A DNA stretch of 64,000 nt from Sporolactobacillus kofuensis (GCF_042660205.1 NZ_JBHSTQ010000006.1:1-64000), one strand, 5' to 3'; shown: positions 52,786 to 61,028, counted from the first letter of the stretch. The notes: generated from the letters alone by a model not told the origin. Made by a program: numbers and translations.

Positions 52786-53511
52786 TTACAATACTTTACT
52801 TAAAAATGCTTTGGTTCTTTCTTCTTGTGGGTGTTCGAACAATTGGTGCGGTTCATTTTCTTCTACTATATAGCCGCCGTCCATGAAGATGACGCGGTCG
52901 CCAACTTCTCGTGCAAAGCCCATTTCGTGGGTAACCACAACCATCGTCATGCCATCCTTGGCGAGCTGCTTCATGACATCAAGTACTTCGCCGACCATTT
53001 CCGGGTCGAGTGCTGAAGTCGGTTCATCGAAGAGCATCATCTTCGGTTCCATGGCCAAAGCTCGGGCAATCGCGATTCGCTGCTTCTGTCCACCGGATAG
53101 CGAATCCGGATAGGCATTTGCTTTGTCTGCGAGCCCAACCTTACCCAGCAGTTCCATCGCTTTTTCTTTTGCCTGCTCCTTGCCCACTTTCTTGACTTTG
53201 ACCGGTGCAAGCATAATGTTATCCAGCACGGTCATGTGCGGGAACAGGTTGAATTGTTGGAACACCATGCCGACATCCTGACGAATTTTATTGATATTAG
53301 CCTTTTTGCCGGAAATGTCCGTGCCCTCGATATACACATGGCCGGATGTAATGGATTCCAGTAAATTAATGCACCGCAGCAGTGTCGACTTTCCTGAACC
53401 AGACGGCCCGATAACGACTACCACTTCCTGCTTGTTCACATCGAGATTAATTTTCTTTAAGACTTCGTTGTCGCCAAACGACTTCTTCAAGTCTTCAACT
53501 TTGATCATCAT
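52786..53511 (-). CDS. Polar amino-acid ABC transporter, ATP-binding protein (GlnQ type)
   Basis: 241 residues: Walker A GPSGSGKST, Q-loop VGMVFQQFNLFPHMTV, signature LSGGQKQRIAIARAL, Walker B MMLFDEPTSALD and switch His in VVTHEMG. The FNLFPHMT block is typical of the polar amino-acid uptake family. Last gene of the three-gene operon, overlapping the permease by four bases. Substrate (glutamine, cystine, arginine and so on) cannot be read. Confidence 0.95.
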   Translation of the reverse strand: MMIKVEDLKKSFGDNEVLKKINLDVNKQEVVVVIGPSGSGKSTLLRCINLLESITSGHVYIEGTDISGKKANINKIRQDVGMVFQQFNLFPHMTVLDNIMLAPVKVKKVGKEQAKEKAMELLGKVGLADKANAYPDSLSGGQKQRIAIARALAMEPKMMLFDEPTSALDPEMVGEVLDVMKQLAKDGMTMVVVTHEMGFAREVGDRVIFMDGGYIVEENEPHQLFEHPQEERTKAFLSKVL

Positions 53512-54167
53512 TTCGTAGCCATTCTCCTTTCTAGCCGATTAACAATGAAACTCATGCCCAAGGTGAGAATCAGATAGATGACAGAAATGGTCAGATATGG
53601 TGTCCAAACAATGGCGTATTGCGCGCCCATCGCCTGAGCCCAATAGGTCAGCTCCGGTGCCGCAATCGCTGCAAGCAATGAACTGTCCTTAATCAAACTG
53701 ATAAATTCATTACCCATTGGTGGCAACACGCGGCGGACGGCTTGCGGCAATATGATATAACGCATCGCCTGACGCTTGTCCATTCCTAACGAACGTGCAG
53801 CTTCGGTTTGCCCTTCATCGATTGATTGAATACCCGCCCGGAACACTTCGGCAATATATGCCGCTTCATTCAACGACAAAGCAATAATTCCGGAAAGAAT
53901 ACCATTTGACTGATGAAAAATTGCCGGTACAACACCAAAGTGAATGATTAAAATCTGAACAAATAGCGGTGTCCCGCGGAAAAAAGTAATGTAGCAGACA
54001 AACGGAGCCGCCAGCGCTTTGTTATCAATCATTTTCCCGAAACAAACAAATAAACCAAGGATTGTGCCGAAAACGATACCGGCAAAAGAAAATAAAATCG
54101 TGAATAATGTGCCACTCGCAAAGAAGGGTAAATATTCTTTAATAAGTTCTAAAGGGTTCACACCCAA
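53508..54167 (-). CDS. Polar amino-acid ABC transporter, permease
   Basis: 219 residues, about five helices, with the HisM/GlnP-type motif EAARSLGMDKRQAMRYIILPQAVRRVLPP (EAA loop) that docks on the ATPase, and FRGTPLFVQIL at the start of the domain. Placed between the binding protein and the ATPase. Functions as a homodimer in the membrane. Confidence 0.94.
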   Translation of the reverse strand: MGVNPLELIKEYLPFFASGTLFTILFSFAGIVFGTILGLFVCFGKMIDNKALAAPFVCYITFFRGTPLFVQILIIHFGVVPAIFHQSNGILSGIIALSLNEAAYIAEVFRAGIQSIDEGQTEAARSLGMDKRQAMRYIILPQAVRRVLPPMGNEFISLIKDSSLLAAIAAPELTYWAQAMGAQYAIVWTPYLTISVIYLILTLGMSFIVNRLERRMATK

Positions 54168-54182
54168 TCCTCCCCTAACTTA

Positions 54183-54213
54183 AAAAGTTGCTTAACAAGA
54201 CGTTAAGCAACCT
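54183..54213 (-). terminator. Intercistronic hairpin between binding-protein and permease genes
   Basis: Ten-bp perfect stem GTTGCTTAAC with GTTAAGCAAC, five-base loop, TTTTTA on the minus strand. Likely a partial terminator or RNA stabiliser that gives more binding protein than permease. Confidence 0.7.
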
Positions 54214-54238
54214 TAAACATTGATTCTAAATTAACCAA

Positions 54239-55057
54239 TTAATTTTGTGCTTGCAGCTTTTCAAGATCCGGTTTCTTATCAAACCATTTCTGATAGATCT
54301 TTGTATAGGTACCATCGTCAATAATCTTCTTGATCGCCTTATCAAACACTGGTTTTAGCTTGCTTCCTTTTGGAAACATCATACCATAGAATTCGCCATC
54401 GAATGTCTTTTCATCACCGACGGTTTTCAAATTCTTGCCTGGGTTGTTCTTCACATAATAATCCATAACACCATTGTCTGCAACGACGGCATCTGCTCCG
54501 TGGTTAAGCAATTCCATAATCGCCAAGTTCACTGTTTTGAATTTCTTGATCTTTGGATTGTTCTTTCCGAGCACTTTTTCAACTGCGAACTGTCCGGTTG
54601 TTCCTTGTTGAACAGCGACAGTCTTGCCTTTCAGATCTGCTGCAGTCTTAATTTTACTATTCTTAGGTACCATAATTTCGTTAATCGAACGGAAGTAAGG
54701 ATTTGAGAAATCATATGTTTTCTCGCGGTCGCTTGTAATTGAAATTGCCGATATACTCATATCTGCTGTCTTTGATTTCAGTTCAGCAAACACAGGATCC
54801 CAACCAACGTTAACCAGCTTATATTTATAGCCGGATGCTTCCCCAAGAGCCTTCATAATATCAACGTCGAAGCCCTCCATTTTACCCTTGTTCAACGTTT
54901 CGAACGGCGGATAACTTGCATCATTAACGACACGTAGAACCTTCTTTGTGCTCGTTTTCTTTGCAGAACTTGAACTGCTTCCGGCTCCTGATGAGCACGC
55001 GGTAAAAATCATTACCAATGCGAGTAAAAGTGAAAGCACCGACAATTTCTTCATCAT
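54239..55057 (-). CDS. Polar amino-acid ABC transporter, substrate-binding lipoprotein
   Basis: 272 residues: lipoprotein signal with IFTAC (lipidated Cys near 21), then a periplasmic-binding-type-2 fold with LRVVNDASYPPFE, GFDVDIMKALGE and MSISAISITSDREKTYDFSNPY. The TSDR and DFSNPY blocks bind the amino group and carboxylate of the ligand in this family. First gene of the operon, with promoter and CodY-like site upstream. Confidence 0.94.
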   Translation of the reverse strand: MMKKLSVLSLLLALVMIFTACSSGAGSSSSSAKKTSTKKVLRVVNDASYPPFETLNKGKMEGFDVDIMKALGEASGYKYKLVNVGWDPVFAELKSKTADMSISAISITSDREKTYDFSNPYFRSINEIMVPKNSKIKTAADLKGKTVAVQQGTTGQFAVEKVLGKNNPKIKKFKTVNLAIMELLNHGADAVVADNGVMDYYVKNNPGKNLKTVGDEKTFDGEFYGMMFPKGSKLKPVFDKAIKKIIDDGTYTKIYQKWFDKKPDLEKLQAQN

Positions 55058-55110
55058 CTAAAACTGCCCCCAATATTTTTCTGATTATTTCATGCAATTA
55101 ATTAAAGTTA

Positions 55111-55140
55111 ATTATACCCTGTCTCTAAAAGTAATGGCAA
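55111..55140 (-). promoter_or_regulatory. Candidate sigma-A promoter of the ABC operon
   Basis: Minus strand: -35 TTGCCA (55135-55140), 18-bp spacer, -10 TATAAT (55111-55116), about 55 bp before the start of the binding-protein gene. Confidence 0.6.
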
Positions 55141-55151
55141 GTTGTTTGTTG

Positions 55152-55166
55152 AATTTTAGAAAAATT
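55152..55166 (-). promoter_or_regulatory. CodY-box-like site
   Basis: AATTTTAGAAAAATT matches 12 of 15 positions of the CodY consensus AATTTTCWGAAAATT, just upstream of the -35. Nutritional control of the amino-acid transporter is plausible. Confidence 0.35.
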
Positions 55167-55207
55167 TACTGTTTAATGTCGGCAAACAATTTACACTTTG
55201 AATAAAA

Positions 55208-55245
55208 ATAAACCGAAACGAGTATGCTTACCCGTCTCGGTTTAT
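55208..55245 (-). terminator. Terminator of the nitroreductase gene
   Basis: Stem AAACCGAaACG with CGTcTCGGTTT (one mismatch), twelve-base loop. Confidence 0.7.
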
Positions 55246-55269
55246 CGATTATTAATGATTGATCGTGAA

Positions 55270-55881
55270 TCAGCCGAATACTTTTACACGAGATTCAATC
55301 GGTGCAAATTCTTTTTCGCCGGCTGGTGCAACGATGTTACCGAATGGCATTTGTGCGCGCAGTTTCCAGCTCTTCGGCAGTTCAAAAGTTGCCTGAACTG
55401 CTTCATCAATAAGCGGATTATAGTGTTGCAGCGAAGCGCCAATTCCGATTTCAGAAAGAGCAGTCCATACAGAGAATTGTGCAATACCTGTGCTGTGTTC
55501 CGACCATACAGGGAAATTATCTGCATACAAAGCAAATTTTTCTTGCAGGCCTTTGACAACGGCTTGATCTTCAAAGAAGAGAATCGTACCAACACCGGCG
55601 TTAAACGATGCAAGCTTTTGAGCAGTTGGTTCAAAAGATTGGCCTTCAGGAATTACTTTACGCAATTCTTGTTCTGCGATCCCGCCTTCGCCCCAAATTT
55701 TGCTGCTTTCTTCACCAAACAGAACAACAGCGTGTGCAGTTTGAGAGTTGAATGCTGAAGGAGCATATTTAATAGCATCTTGAATCGTTTTCACGATTTC
55801 TTCTTTGCTAACCTTGACGTTTTTATCTAGTGCATAAATGGATCTACGATTTTTAATTGCTTCAATAAAAGATGTTGCCAT
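55270..55881 (-). CDS. Nitroreductase-family NAD(P)H-dependent oxidoreductase (Frm2/Hbn1-like subgroup)
   Basis: 203 residues with FIEAIKNRRSIYAL (FMN-binding RRS), APSAFNSQTAHAVVLFGE, EEGWHQ-like ASLQHYNPLID and a short C-terminus. This pattern belongs to the fungal/bacterial Hbn1-type nitroreductases; family members reduce quinones and nitroaromatics. It lies 72 bp behind an HxlR/YodB-like gene in the same direction and has its own promoter, like the yodB-yodC pair of Bacillus. Confidence 0.92.
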   Translation of the reverse strand: MATSFIEAIKNRRSIYALDKNVKVSKEEIVKTIQDAIKYAPSAFNSQTAHAVVLFGEESSKIWGEGGIAEQELRKVIPEGQSFEPTAQKLASFNAGVGTILFFEDQAVVKGLQEKFALYADNFPVWSEHSTGIAQFSVWTALSEIGIGASLQHYNPLIDEAVQATFELPKSWKLRAQMPFGNIVAPAGEKEFAPIESRVKVFG

Positions 55882-55914
55882 TCAAAAACACTCCTAAGCT
55901 AATTAATTTTTGTT

Positions 55915-55933
55915 TACTTACATAAGTATAGTG
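55915..55933 (-). promoter_or_regulatory. Promoter/operator candidate of the nitroreductase gene
   Basis: Minus strand: -35 TTTACT, 17-bp spacer, -10 TATACT. The -10 lies in CACTATACTTATGTAAGTA, similar to the YodB-type motif TACTATTTGTAAGTA, so the HxlR protein may repress it. A related TACTATAGTA palindrome is at 56394-56403. Confidence 0.4.
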
Positions 55934-55953
55934 TACGACGAAAAAAAAGTAAA

Positions 55954-56301
55954 TCACTTTGTTTCTTTTTTTTCAGGCGAATGTTCTGCATACCATCTGT
56001 TCGCCCAGTTATGCACTTCTTCAAGAATTGGTTTCGATTCCGACCCCATTTCAGTAAGACGATAAGTGACCTGAACCGGATACCCGGTGTCAACAATGCG
56101 CTCAATAATCCCCATTTCTTCAAGTTCTCTCAACCGAGCAGACAACATACGGTCACTGAGTTCAGGTATTGCTGAGGAGATGGTACTAAAATGAGTTTCC
56201 CCACCTAGGAGCACTTCTATAATCAAACCGTTCCATTTTTTGCCGAGAATTTGAAAAGCTTTTTCGAATTTAGGACAGACAGAAATTGATCGTTTCATCA
56301 T
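55954..56301 (-). CDS. HxlR-family regulator (YodB/CatR-like redox sensor)
   Basis: 115 residues from ATG 56301 (GAGAGG upstream). HxlR winged helix with CPKFEKAFQILGKKWNGLIIEVLLGG and LSDRMLSARLRELEEMGIIER. Cys9 occupies the place of the conserved Cys6 of YodB, which senses quinones and diamide by disulfide or S-alkylation. The neighbouring nitroreductase is the natural target. Single Cys in the N-terminal region; no other Cys is seen. Confidence 0.9.
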   Translation of the reverse strand: MMKRSISVCPKFEKAFQILGKKWNGLIIEVLLGGETHFSTISSAIPELSDRMLSARLRELEEMGIIERIVDTGYPVQVTYRLTEMGSESKPILEEVHNWANRWYAEHSPEKKETK

Positions 56302-56506
56302 GATCACCTCTCCCTATATTGTACTACACCCACAACAAATTACCTACTAACAAATGTTAATTAAGTACCTTTTTATACGTAACTTTATTCAAATACTATA
56401 GTAAATCGAATGCACTCTACCCTTTTCGGAAAAATGGCCCACACCTTAATAAATTGCGCTCTTTTCAACCTTTTTACACCACGGCTGTTTTCATTCGCAT
56501 TCAAAG

Positions 56507-57763
56507 TCAGACCTTTACCTGATTTCTCGGGATAGACAATGACATGAAAGCAGCAAGCAGGCAAACTGCGCCTGCAGCCATAAATGGAACGGTATAACTT
56601 CCGAGTACGTCGCGCAGGATACCTGCACCCAATGCGGCTACAGAAGCGCCGAGTTGATGTGAAACTGAAATCCAGCCGAAGATCATACCTGTCCGAGCGT
56701 TTCCAAATGCTTTCGTCGCGAGTTTTACAGTTGGTGGAACAGTCGCGATCCAATCAAGGCCGTAAAAGACCGTGAAAATCATCAGCATCGGATTGGCTTC
56801 ATCGAATGCATAGGGTAAGATAAGCAGAGAAAGGCCACGCAAACCATAGTACCAAAAGAGCAATTTACGACTATCTATTCGATCTGAGAGCCAACCTGAA
56901 AATGTCGTACCTACGAGATCAAACACCCCCATCAAAGCCAGCAGACTTGCACTTGTCACTTCCGATATTCCATGATCATGACCTGCAGGGATAAAATGCG
57001 TGCCGATCAAACCATTTGTTGAAAAGCCGCAGAAGAAAAAGGTGCCTGCAAGCAGCCAAAATGAGCGGTTTGTCAGTGCCGAGCGAAGGGCTAGAAGTGG
57101 CGCCACAAATGCATTTTCATTAATCGTTGCTGGTCGGACAAGCTCTGTGGAACCATATGGAGCAAGGCCAAGATCAAAAGGATGATTGCGCATCCAGATC
57201 GCGACAATCACGATGACCAGAACAATGACCCCGACTACTGTATACATTGCCGAACGCCAGCCCGCTTCAACCGTGATCTTCGCCAGCATTGGCAAAAACA
57301 GAAGCTGTCCCGTCGCACTGCTTGCGGTCAGCAAGCCAATAACAAGACCTTTTCGTTTAACAAACCAATTGCCACTGACTGTTACACCAAGTACATTGGC
57401 CATCATCCCTGTTGCAAGTCCGGAAATCAGCCCCCAAAGAAGTTCAAATTGCCATAAAGTGGTCATCATTGGTGTTATCGCAAGACTGATCGCGAGGACT
57501 GCCAGCGAAGTGACCACCATTCTCCGAATACCAAACTTTTGCAACAATGCCGCGGAAAAAGGCCCGACTAATCCATATAATAAAATTCCGATTGAAAGAA
57601 CCCCGGAAATACTTCCCCTGCTCCACCCAAATTCTTCTTGAAAAGGAACAATCAGCGTACTTGGCATAGAACGAACACCGGCTGACACCAACAGCGTTAG
57701 AAACGTAACCAGCACAACAATCCAGCCATAATGTAGTTTTACAGATTTTTGACGTGTCTCCAC
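56507..57763 (-). CDS. MFS transporter (monocarboxylate/OFA-like)
   Basis: About 418 residues from GTG 57763 (VETRQKSVKLHYGWIVV, GGAG ten bases upstream); the frame is open to 57961 but would overlap marR. Twelve helices with HYGWIVVLVTFL and FQEEFGWSRGSISGVLSIG, the start pattern of oxalate:formate/monocarboxylate-type carriers. Located 58 bp behind marR with the same operator motif between them, so a MarR-controlled exporter or acid carrier. Confidence 0.85.
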   Translation of the reverse strand: METRQKSVKLHYGWIVVLVTFLTLLVSAGVRSMPSTLIVPFQEEFGWSRGSISGVLSIGILLYGLVGPFSAALLQKFGIRRMVVTSLAVLAISLAITPMMTTLWQFELLWGLISGLATGMMANVLGVTVSGNWFVKRKGLVIGLLTASSATGQLLFLPMLAKITVEAGWRSAMYTVVGVIVLVIVIVAIWMRNHPFDLGLAPYGSTELVRPATINENAFVAPLLALRSALTNRSFWLLAGTFFFCGFSTNGLIGTHFIPAGHDHGISEVTSASLLALMGVFDLVGTTFSGWLSDRIDSRKLLFWYYGLRGLSLLILPYAFDEANPMLMIFTVFYGLDWIATVPPTVKLATKAFGNARTGMIFGWISVSHQLGASVAALGAGILRDVLGSYTVPFMAAGAVCLLAAFMSLSIPRNQVKV

Positions 57764-57793
57764 CGGATGTTCACTCCAATTATCATCGTTTTG

Positions 57794-57805
57794 TTGTACA
57801 TACAA
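57794..57805 (-). promoter_or_regulatory. MarR operator candidate upstream of the MFS gene
   Basis: TTGTACATACAA, a palindrome except for the two central bases, 31 bp before the MFS start. The identical motif in the other orientation lies in the marR promoter. Confidence 0.6.
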
Positions 57806-57821
57806 CTGTATGCTAAATCTA

Positions 57822-58244
57822 TTATTCTGCTTCAAGCTGATCTGTTGATCGCACAAGTTCCTTTGATAAAAGATCTGCGGTCTCTTTTCCGAGAATCTTC
57901 TCATACCTGACATGCAATCGATTTGATGCCCTGCGTATTTCGTCTTCCAGTGTCTTTCCATTCTCTGTTGGATAAACGCGTACGGATTTTCCTTGGGCTG
58001 TCCTGATTACAAGCCTCTTCCTTTCAAGCTTCTCAATAAATCGAGTGAGCGTAGACGGTGCGATGTCCAGTTGATCCGCCAATTGTTTCTGCGTACTTCC
58101 AGGATCCCTGATCACTAATAGCAGTAGGTAACCGTACATTGGGCTAAATCCGGTCGGTGCAAATTCCTCATCCGCCATTTTTGTGATCGCCCGACTCAGA
58201 CGGTTTGTCGTAAAATAGAGACAATCTTTCAGGAAGTCCCCCAT
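57822..58244 (-). CDS. MarR-family transcriptional regulator
   Basis: 140 residues with the MarR winged helix GSTQKQLADQLDIAPSTLTRFIEKLERKRLVIR and the wing Arg after TAQGKSVRVY, plus long end helices for dimer formation. AAAGGAG precedes the ATG. Forms an operon with the MFS gene downstream; motif pair suggests repression of both. Confidence 0.92.
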   Translation of the reverse strand: MGDFLKDCLYFTTNRLSRAITKMADEEFAPTGFSPMYGYLLLLVIRDPGSTQKQLADQLDIAPSTLTRFIEKLERKRLVIRTAQGKSVRVYPTENGKTLEDEIRRASNRLHVRYEKILGKETADLLSKELVRSTDQLEAE

Positions 58245-58279
58245 GATCTGTAGCTCCTTTCATTAGCTGAATTATTCGT

Positions 58280-58323
58280 TTGTATGTACAACTAAATATA
58301 ATTGGCTCAAACACTCCTGTCAA
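58280..58323 (-). promoter_or_regulatory. Promoter and MarR operator of marR
   Basis: Minus strand: -35 TTGACA (58318-58323), 17-bp spacer, -10 TATATT (58295-58300), followed at once by TTGTACATACAA (58280-58291), where bound protein would block initiation. Confidence 0.7.
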
Positions 58324-58374
58324 ATAAGTAACACTTTGGGGTTCGGACAAACTTTTCATGTTTGGTTTGACTCT

Positions 58375-58640
58375 GGTTGTTCGTTTCTATTTTCTATCGG
58401 TTCGTTACAAATTTTCCGGGATTGGTTACTACTTTCTCCTCATTCGTTACTATTCTAAATGTTCGTTACGAATTTTCTATCAGTTTGTTACGAATTTTCC
58501 GGGATTGGTTACTACTTTTTTCTCGTTCTTTTCTATTCTAAATGTTCGTTACGAATTTTCTATCAGTTCGTTACGAATTTTCTGGGATTGGTTACTACCT
58601 TTCCCTCATTCGTTTCTATTCTAAATGTTCGTTACTCCAT
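58375..58640. repeat. Array B: about 13 units of 19-22 bp with core GTTCGTTAC
   Basis: Four unit types follow in order: ATTGGTTACTAC + TTTCTCCTC, ATTCGTTACTATTC + TAAAT, GTTCGTTACGAA + TTTTCTATC and AGTTTGTTACGAA + TTTTCCGGG, with a higher-order period of 83 bp present about three times. Same core and similar period as array A. It fills the gap between marR and the MFS gene at 58711. Confidence 0.9.
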
Positions 58641-58675
58641 TTCAACCCATGCTCGTCCCGCTTATTCATGCTGAA

Positions 58676-58703
58676 AGAGAACCAGGCGCATGCCTGGTTC
58701 TCT
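58676..58703 (-). terminator. Terminator of the MFS gene at 58711
   Basis: Eleven-bp perfect stem AGAGAACCAGG with CCTGGTTCTCT and a short GC-rich loop. Confidence 0.85.
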
Positions 58704-58710
58704 CATTCAC

Positions 58711-59937
58711 TTATTCATTTATCGGTCGGATTGGAAGGAGCACACCAAGCAAAGCAATTGCAGCGGCCCCTAGAAAAATCCACTGCATCGAGTTCCCGAC
58801 TGCAACAAACGACAGCGTGAGGAAGACAGCCAGATCACAGCATGAGTCAACAATCGACAGCAGCGAGATCGTTGTTGCTCGAACCTGCGATGGAATGTAA
58901 TCATTACTGATCTGCGAATAGATCGGATAACGGATCACCTGAACGATACGCAGCAAAATGAATACGCCAATCGCCAGCCAAAAAGTCGTTCCTGTAAAAG
59001 CCGCCAGAAGCAATCCCAATACCGATAGTGCACCGGTCGTATACATCAGAGCAATACGCGACCATTTTCCAGTCATCCAACCGATCGAGCGTGAAGCAAA
59101 ATAGCCGAGTACAGCAGCTCCGGCATAAAATAGACCGATCAAACCGACTGGAACGCCCGCATGAGCCAGAAATGGCTGATCAAAATTTTTAAAGACCGCT
59201 CCTACCGGAATAAATACTAGGGTGACATTCAGGAACATCACAAGTAAGAGCGGCTTCCGACGAATGACAAGAAACCCTTCCTTGATTTGGCGGAGCGGAT
59301 TCTCAAAGGGTTCCGCGAACTTTTTTGGTTTCCTCAAAAACAGTGTCAGTGCCAGTTCAGCCAATTGAAACAGAATTGTTAATAGGATCAGCAAATGAAA
59401 TTGCGCATTGGTTAAATCTTTTGCGGCATAGGCTCCGAACAAGACCGAAAGGATCATTGCGATAAAACCGCCGGACTGAATTTTCCCCATTGCTTGATCC
59501 ATTTTATTTTCTTGACGGCTTTCTTTCAGAGATTCATAGATAAATGCCTCATCGGCTCCTGAATAAAAGGTGACTGAAAACCCATTGATAAAGCTGTAAA
59601 GGAAAAACATCCATGGCTCTGTAGCAAACATTAATAGAATGATGCTACCTATACGGAATAGTGAGCCCGTAACGAACGCGCATTTTGCACCGAAGCGGTC
59701 AGCATAGACGCCGGTCGGAATTTCGCCCACCAGTACTGCTGCACTCCAGCAAAATAAGATGATAAATATATCTTGAGCATTCAAGCCGCGTTGCATGTAA
59801 AACAGCGTCAGCACAGGTTGCATAAAATTCATTGTTGCAAAACATTCGATCCAAAATAATAAGCGAATATTATAGGTAGCAGTTGTCGCTTTCAAGTGCT
59901 CTATTCCCACTTTCTTATCAAAATTAATGGTGCTCAT
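58711..59937 (-). CDS. MFS transporter under leader-peptide control (drug efflux type)
   Basis: 408 residues, about twelve helices, with GEIPTGVYADRFGAKCAFVTG as the loop 2-3 motif. It looks like small-molecule or drug exporters of the MefA/YttB-like kind. The ATG at 59937 has no ribosome site; directly before it lies the 3' arm of a terminator hairpin whose other arm is inside a 17-codon leader frame. Alternative internal starts (TTG near 59883) are also poor. Expression therefore probably depends on ribosomes on the leader. Substrate unknown; the attenuator suggests an antibiotic or amino-acid signal. Confidence 0.85.
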   Translation of the reverse strand: MSTINFDKKVGIEHLKATTATYNIRLLFWIECFATMNFMQPVLTLFYMQRGLNAQDIFIILFCWSAAVLVGEIPTGVYADRFGAKCAFVTGSLFRIGSIILLMFATEPWMFFLYSFINGFSVTFYSGADEAFIYESLKESRQENKMDQAMGKIQSGGFIAMILSVLFGAYAAKDLTNAQFHLLILLTILFQLAELALTLFLRKPKKFAEPFENPLRQIKEGFLVIRRKPLLLVMFLNVTLVFIPVGAVFKNFDQPFLAHAGVPVGLIGLFYAGAAVLGYFASRSIGWMTGKWSRIALMYTTGALSVLGLLLAAFTGTTFWLAIGVFILLRIVQVIRYPIYSQISNDYIPSQVRATTISLLSIVDSCCDLAVFLTLSFVAVGNSMQWIFLGAAAIALLGVLLPIRPINE

Positions 59938-59945
59938 TAAGAAAA

Positions 59946-59992
59946 GCAGGAGAACCTACACGCATCACCTTTTAATTCATGTATTCTCCTGC
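59946..59992 (-). promoter_or_regulatory. Attenuator hairpin in front of the MFS gene
   Basis: GCAGGAGAA (59984-59992 on the minus strand) pairs with TTCTCCTGC (59946-59954), then TTTTC and the MFS start. The 5' arm is also codons 12-14 of the leader frame, so a ribosome stalled there would prevent the hairpin. The 5' arm includes AGGAGA, itself a possible ribosome site. Confidence 0.7.
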
Positions 59993-60025
59993 CTGATTTG
60001 AGAAGAAGAGTTGTACGTTTGCCAT
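59972..60025 (-). CDS. Leader peptide of 17 residues
   Basis: ATG 60025 follows AGGAGG by eight bases and gives MANVQLFFSNQAGEYMN, ending at TAA 59972-59974. The ribosome site is the best in this region, while the MFS gene has none. Overlap with the terminator arm fits ribosome-mediated attenuation. A second tiny frame (ATG 59965, 13 codons) crosses the MFS start and might couple translation. Confidence 0.65.
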   Translation of the reverse strand: MANVQLFFSNQAGEYMN

Positions 60026-60055
60026 TTGTGATTCCTCCTAGAATTTATTGACTTC

Positions 60056-60061
60056 ATTGTA
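60056..60061 (-). promoter_or_regulatory. Extended -10 promoter candidate for the leader
   Basis: Minus strand TGATACAAT, an extended -10, about 30 bp before the leader start; no good -35 seen. Confidence 0.4.
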
Positions 60062-60205
60062 TCAGAGACGGTGCCAATGCCCCAGTGCTTATTGTCATTT
60101 TTTCACGGGGCCCTGGCCAATATTAAATCCTTTAAACTTGCATAATCACCTTCCTGCACTCATATATCGAAAAAGTGATGGATTTAGGAACAGGGGGACT
60201 TGCAC

Positions 60206-61021
60206 GTGTATGTTGAAGTAGAAAAAGGTGTCCGGATTTTCGTACAGGATATTAATCCAGGTCAGAATGCCAGACCGATTGTATTCGTACATGGTTGGCC
60301 ATTAAATCATAAAATGTTCGAGTATCAATTCAATGTATTGCCGGCGCACGGGTTTCGCTGTATCGGCATTGACCTGCGCGGCTTTGGAAAGTCCGACAAG
60401 CCTTGGGGAAGCTATGCTTATGACCGGCTGGCTGATGATCTCTTTGCAGTTCTACAGGCGCTTCATCTTGAAAACGTGACACTGCTCGGTTTCTCTGTTG
60501 GTGGTGCCACCGCGATTCGCTATATGGCACGCTACAACGGACAGTTTATCTCAAAACTCATCTTAGCTGATGCGGCAGCCCCGGCATTTGCCGAACAACC
60601 GAACGTCCCATCCGGCGTGCCGCTTGAACAGGCAAATGCAATGATCAACCAGATTTATGTGAATCGGCCTAAGTTTCTTCAAGACTTGTCCCTGATGTTT
60701 TTCAACCGTAATCTTGGTCCCGCGATGCTCGACTGGTTCATCTCACTCTCTCTTGAAGCATCCTCTTATGCCACGATCAAAATCTTGCAGGAACTGGTGC
60801 GAGAAGATCTCACCAAGGATCTAAGCAAGATCACTGTGCCAACGCTTGTCCTACATGGGGTTCATGATCAGGTCGTCCCGTTTGCGAGCGGTCAACTGAC
60901 GCAGCGTCAAATTCCCGGTTCCGTACTTTTTCCTCTATATAATAGTGGACATGGCTCACCCGTCGATCAATCCGAAGCATTCAATAAGGCGCTGCTCCAA
61001 TTTTTAAGCAGTAATCCTTAA
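60206..61021 (+). CDS. Alpha/beta hydrolase (haloperoxidase/esterase-like)
   Basis: About 271 residues from GTG 60206 (AGGGGG seven bases upstream; TTG 60200 is too close). Alpha/beta-hydrolase fold: oxyanion segment FVHGWPLN, nucleophile elbow GFSVGG, acid Asp in LHGVHDQVVP and His in NSGHGSP. The lid and DLRGFGKSD block are those of non-heme chloroperoxidase-like esterases. Substrate unknown. Divergent from the attenuated MFS gene. Confidence 0.88.
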   Translation: MYVEVEKGVRIFVQDINPGQNARPIVFVHGWPLNHKMFEYQFNVLPAHGFRCIGIDLRGFGKSDKPWGSYAYDRLADDLFAVLQALHLENVTLLGFSVGGATAIRYMARYNGQFISKLILADAAAPAFAEQPNVPSGVPLEQANAMINQIYVNRPKFLQDLSLMFFNRNLGPAMLDWFISLSLEASSYATIKILQELVREDLTKDLSKITVPTLVLHGVHDQVVPFASGQLTQRQIPGSVLFPLYNSGHGSPVDQSEAFNKALLQFLSSNP

Positions 61022-61028
61022 GAAAAAA

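Noticed and set aside
58358..58900. Open frames of 71-92 residues in and behind array B
   Set aside because: Repeat-derived frames that then run antisense to the MFS gene.
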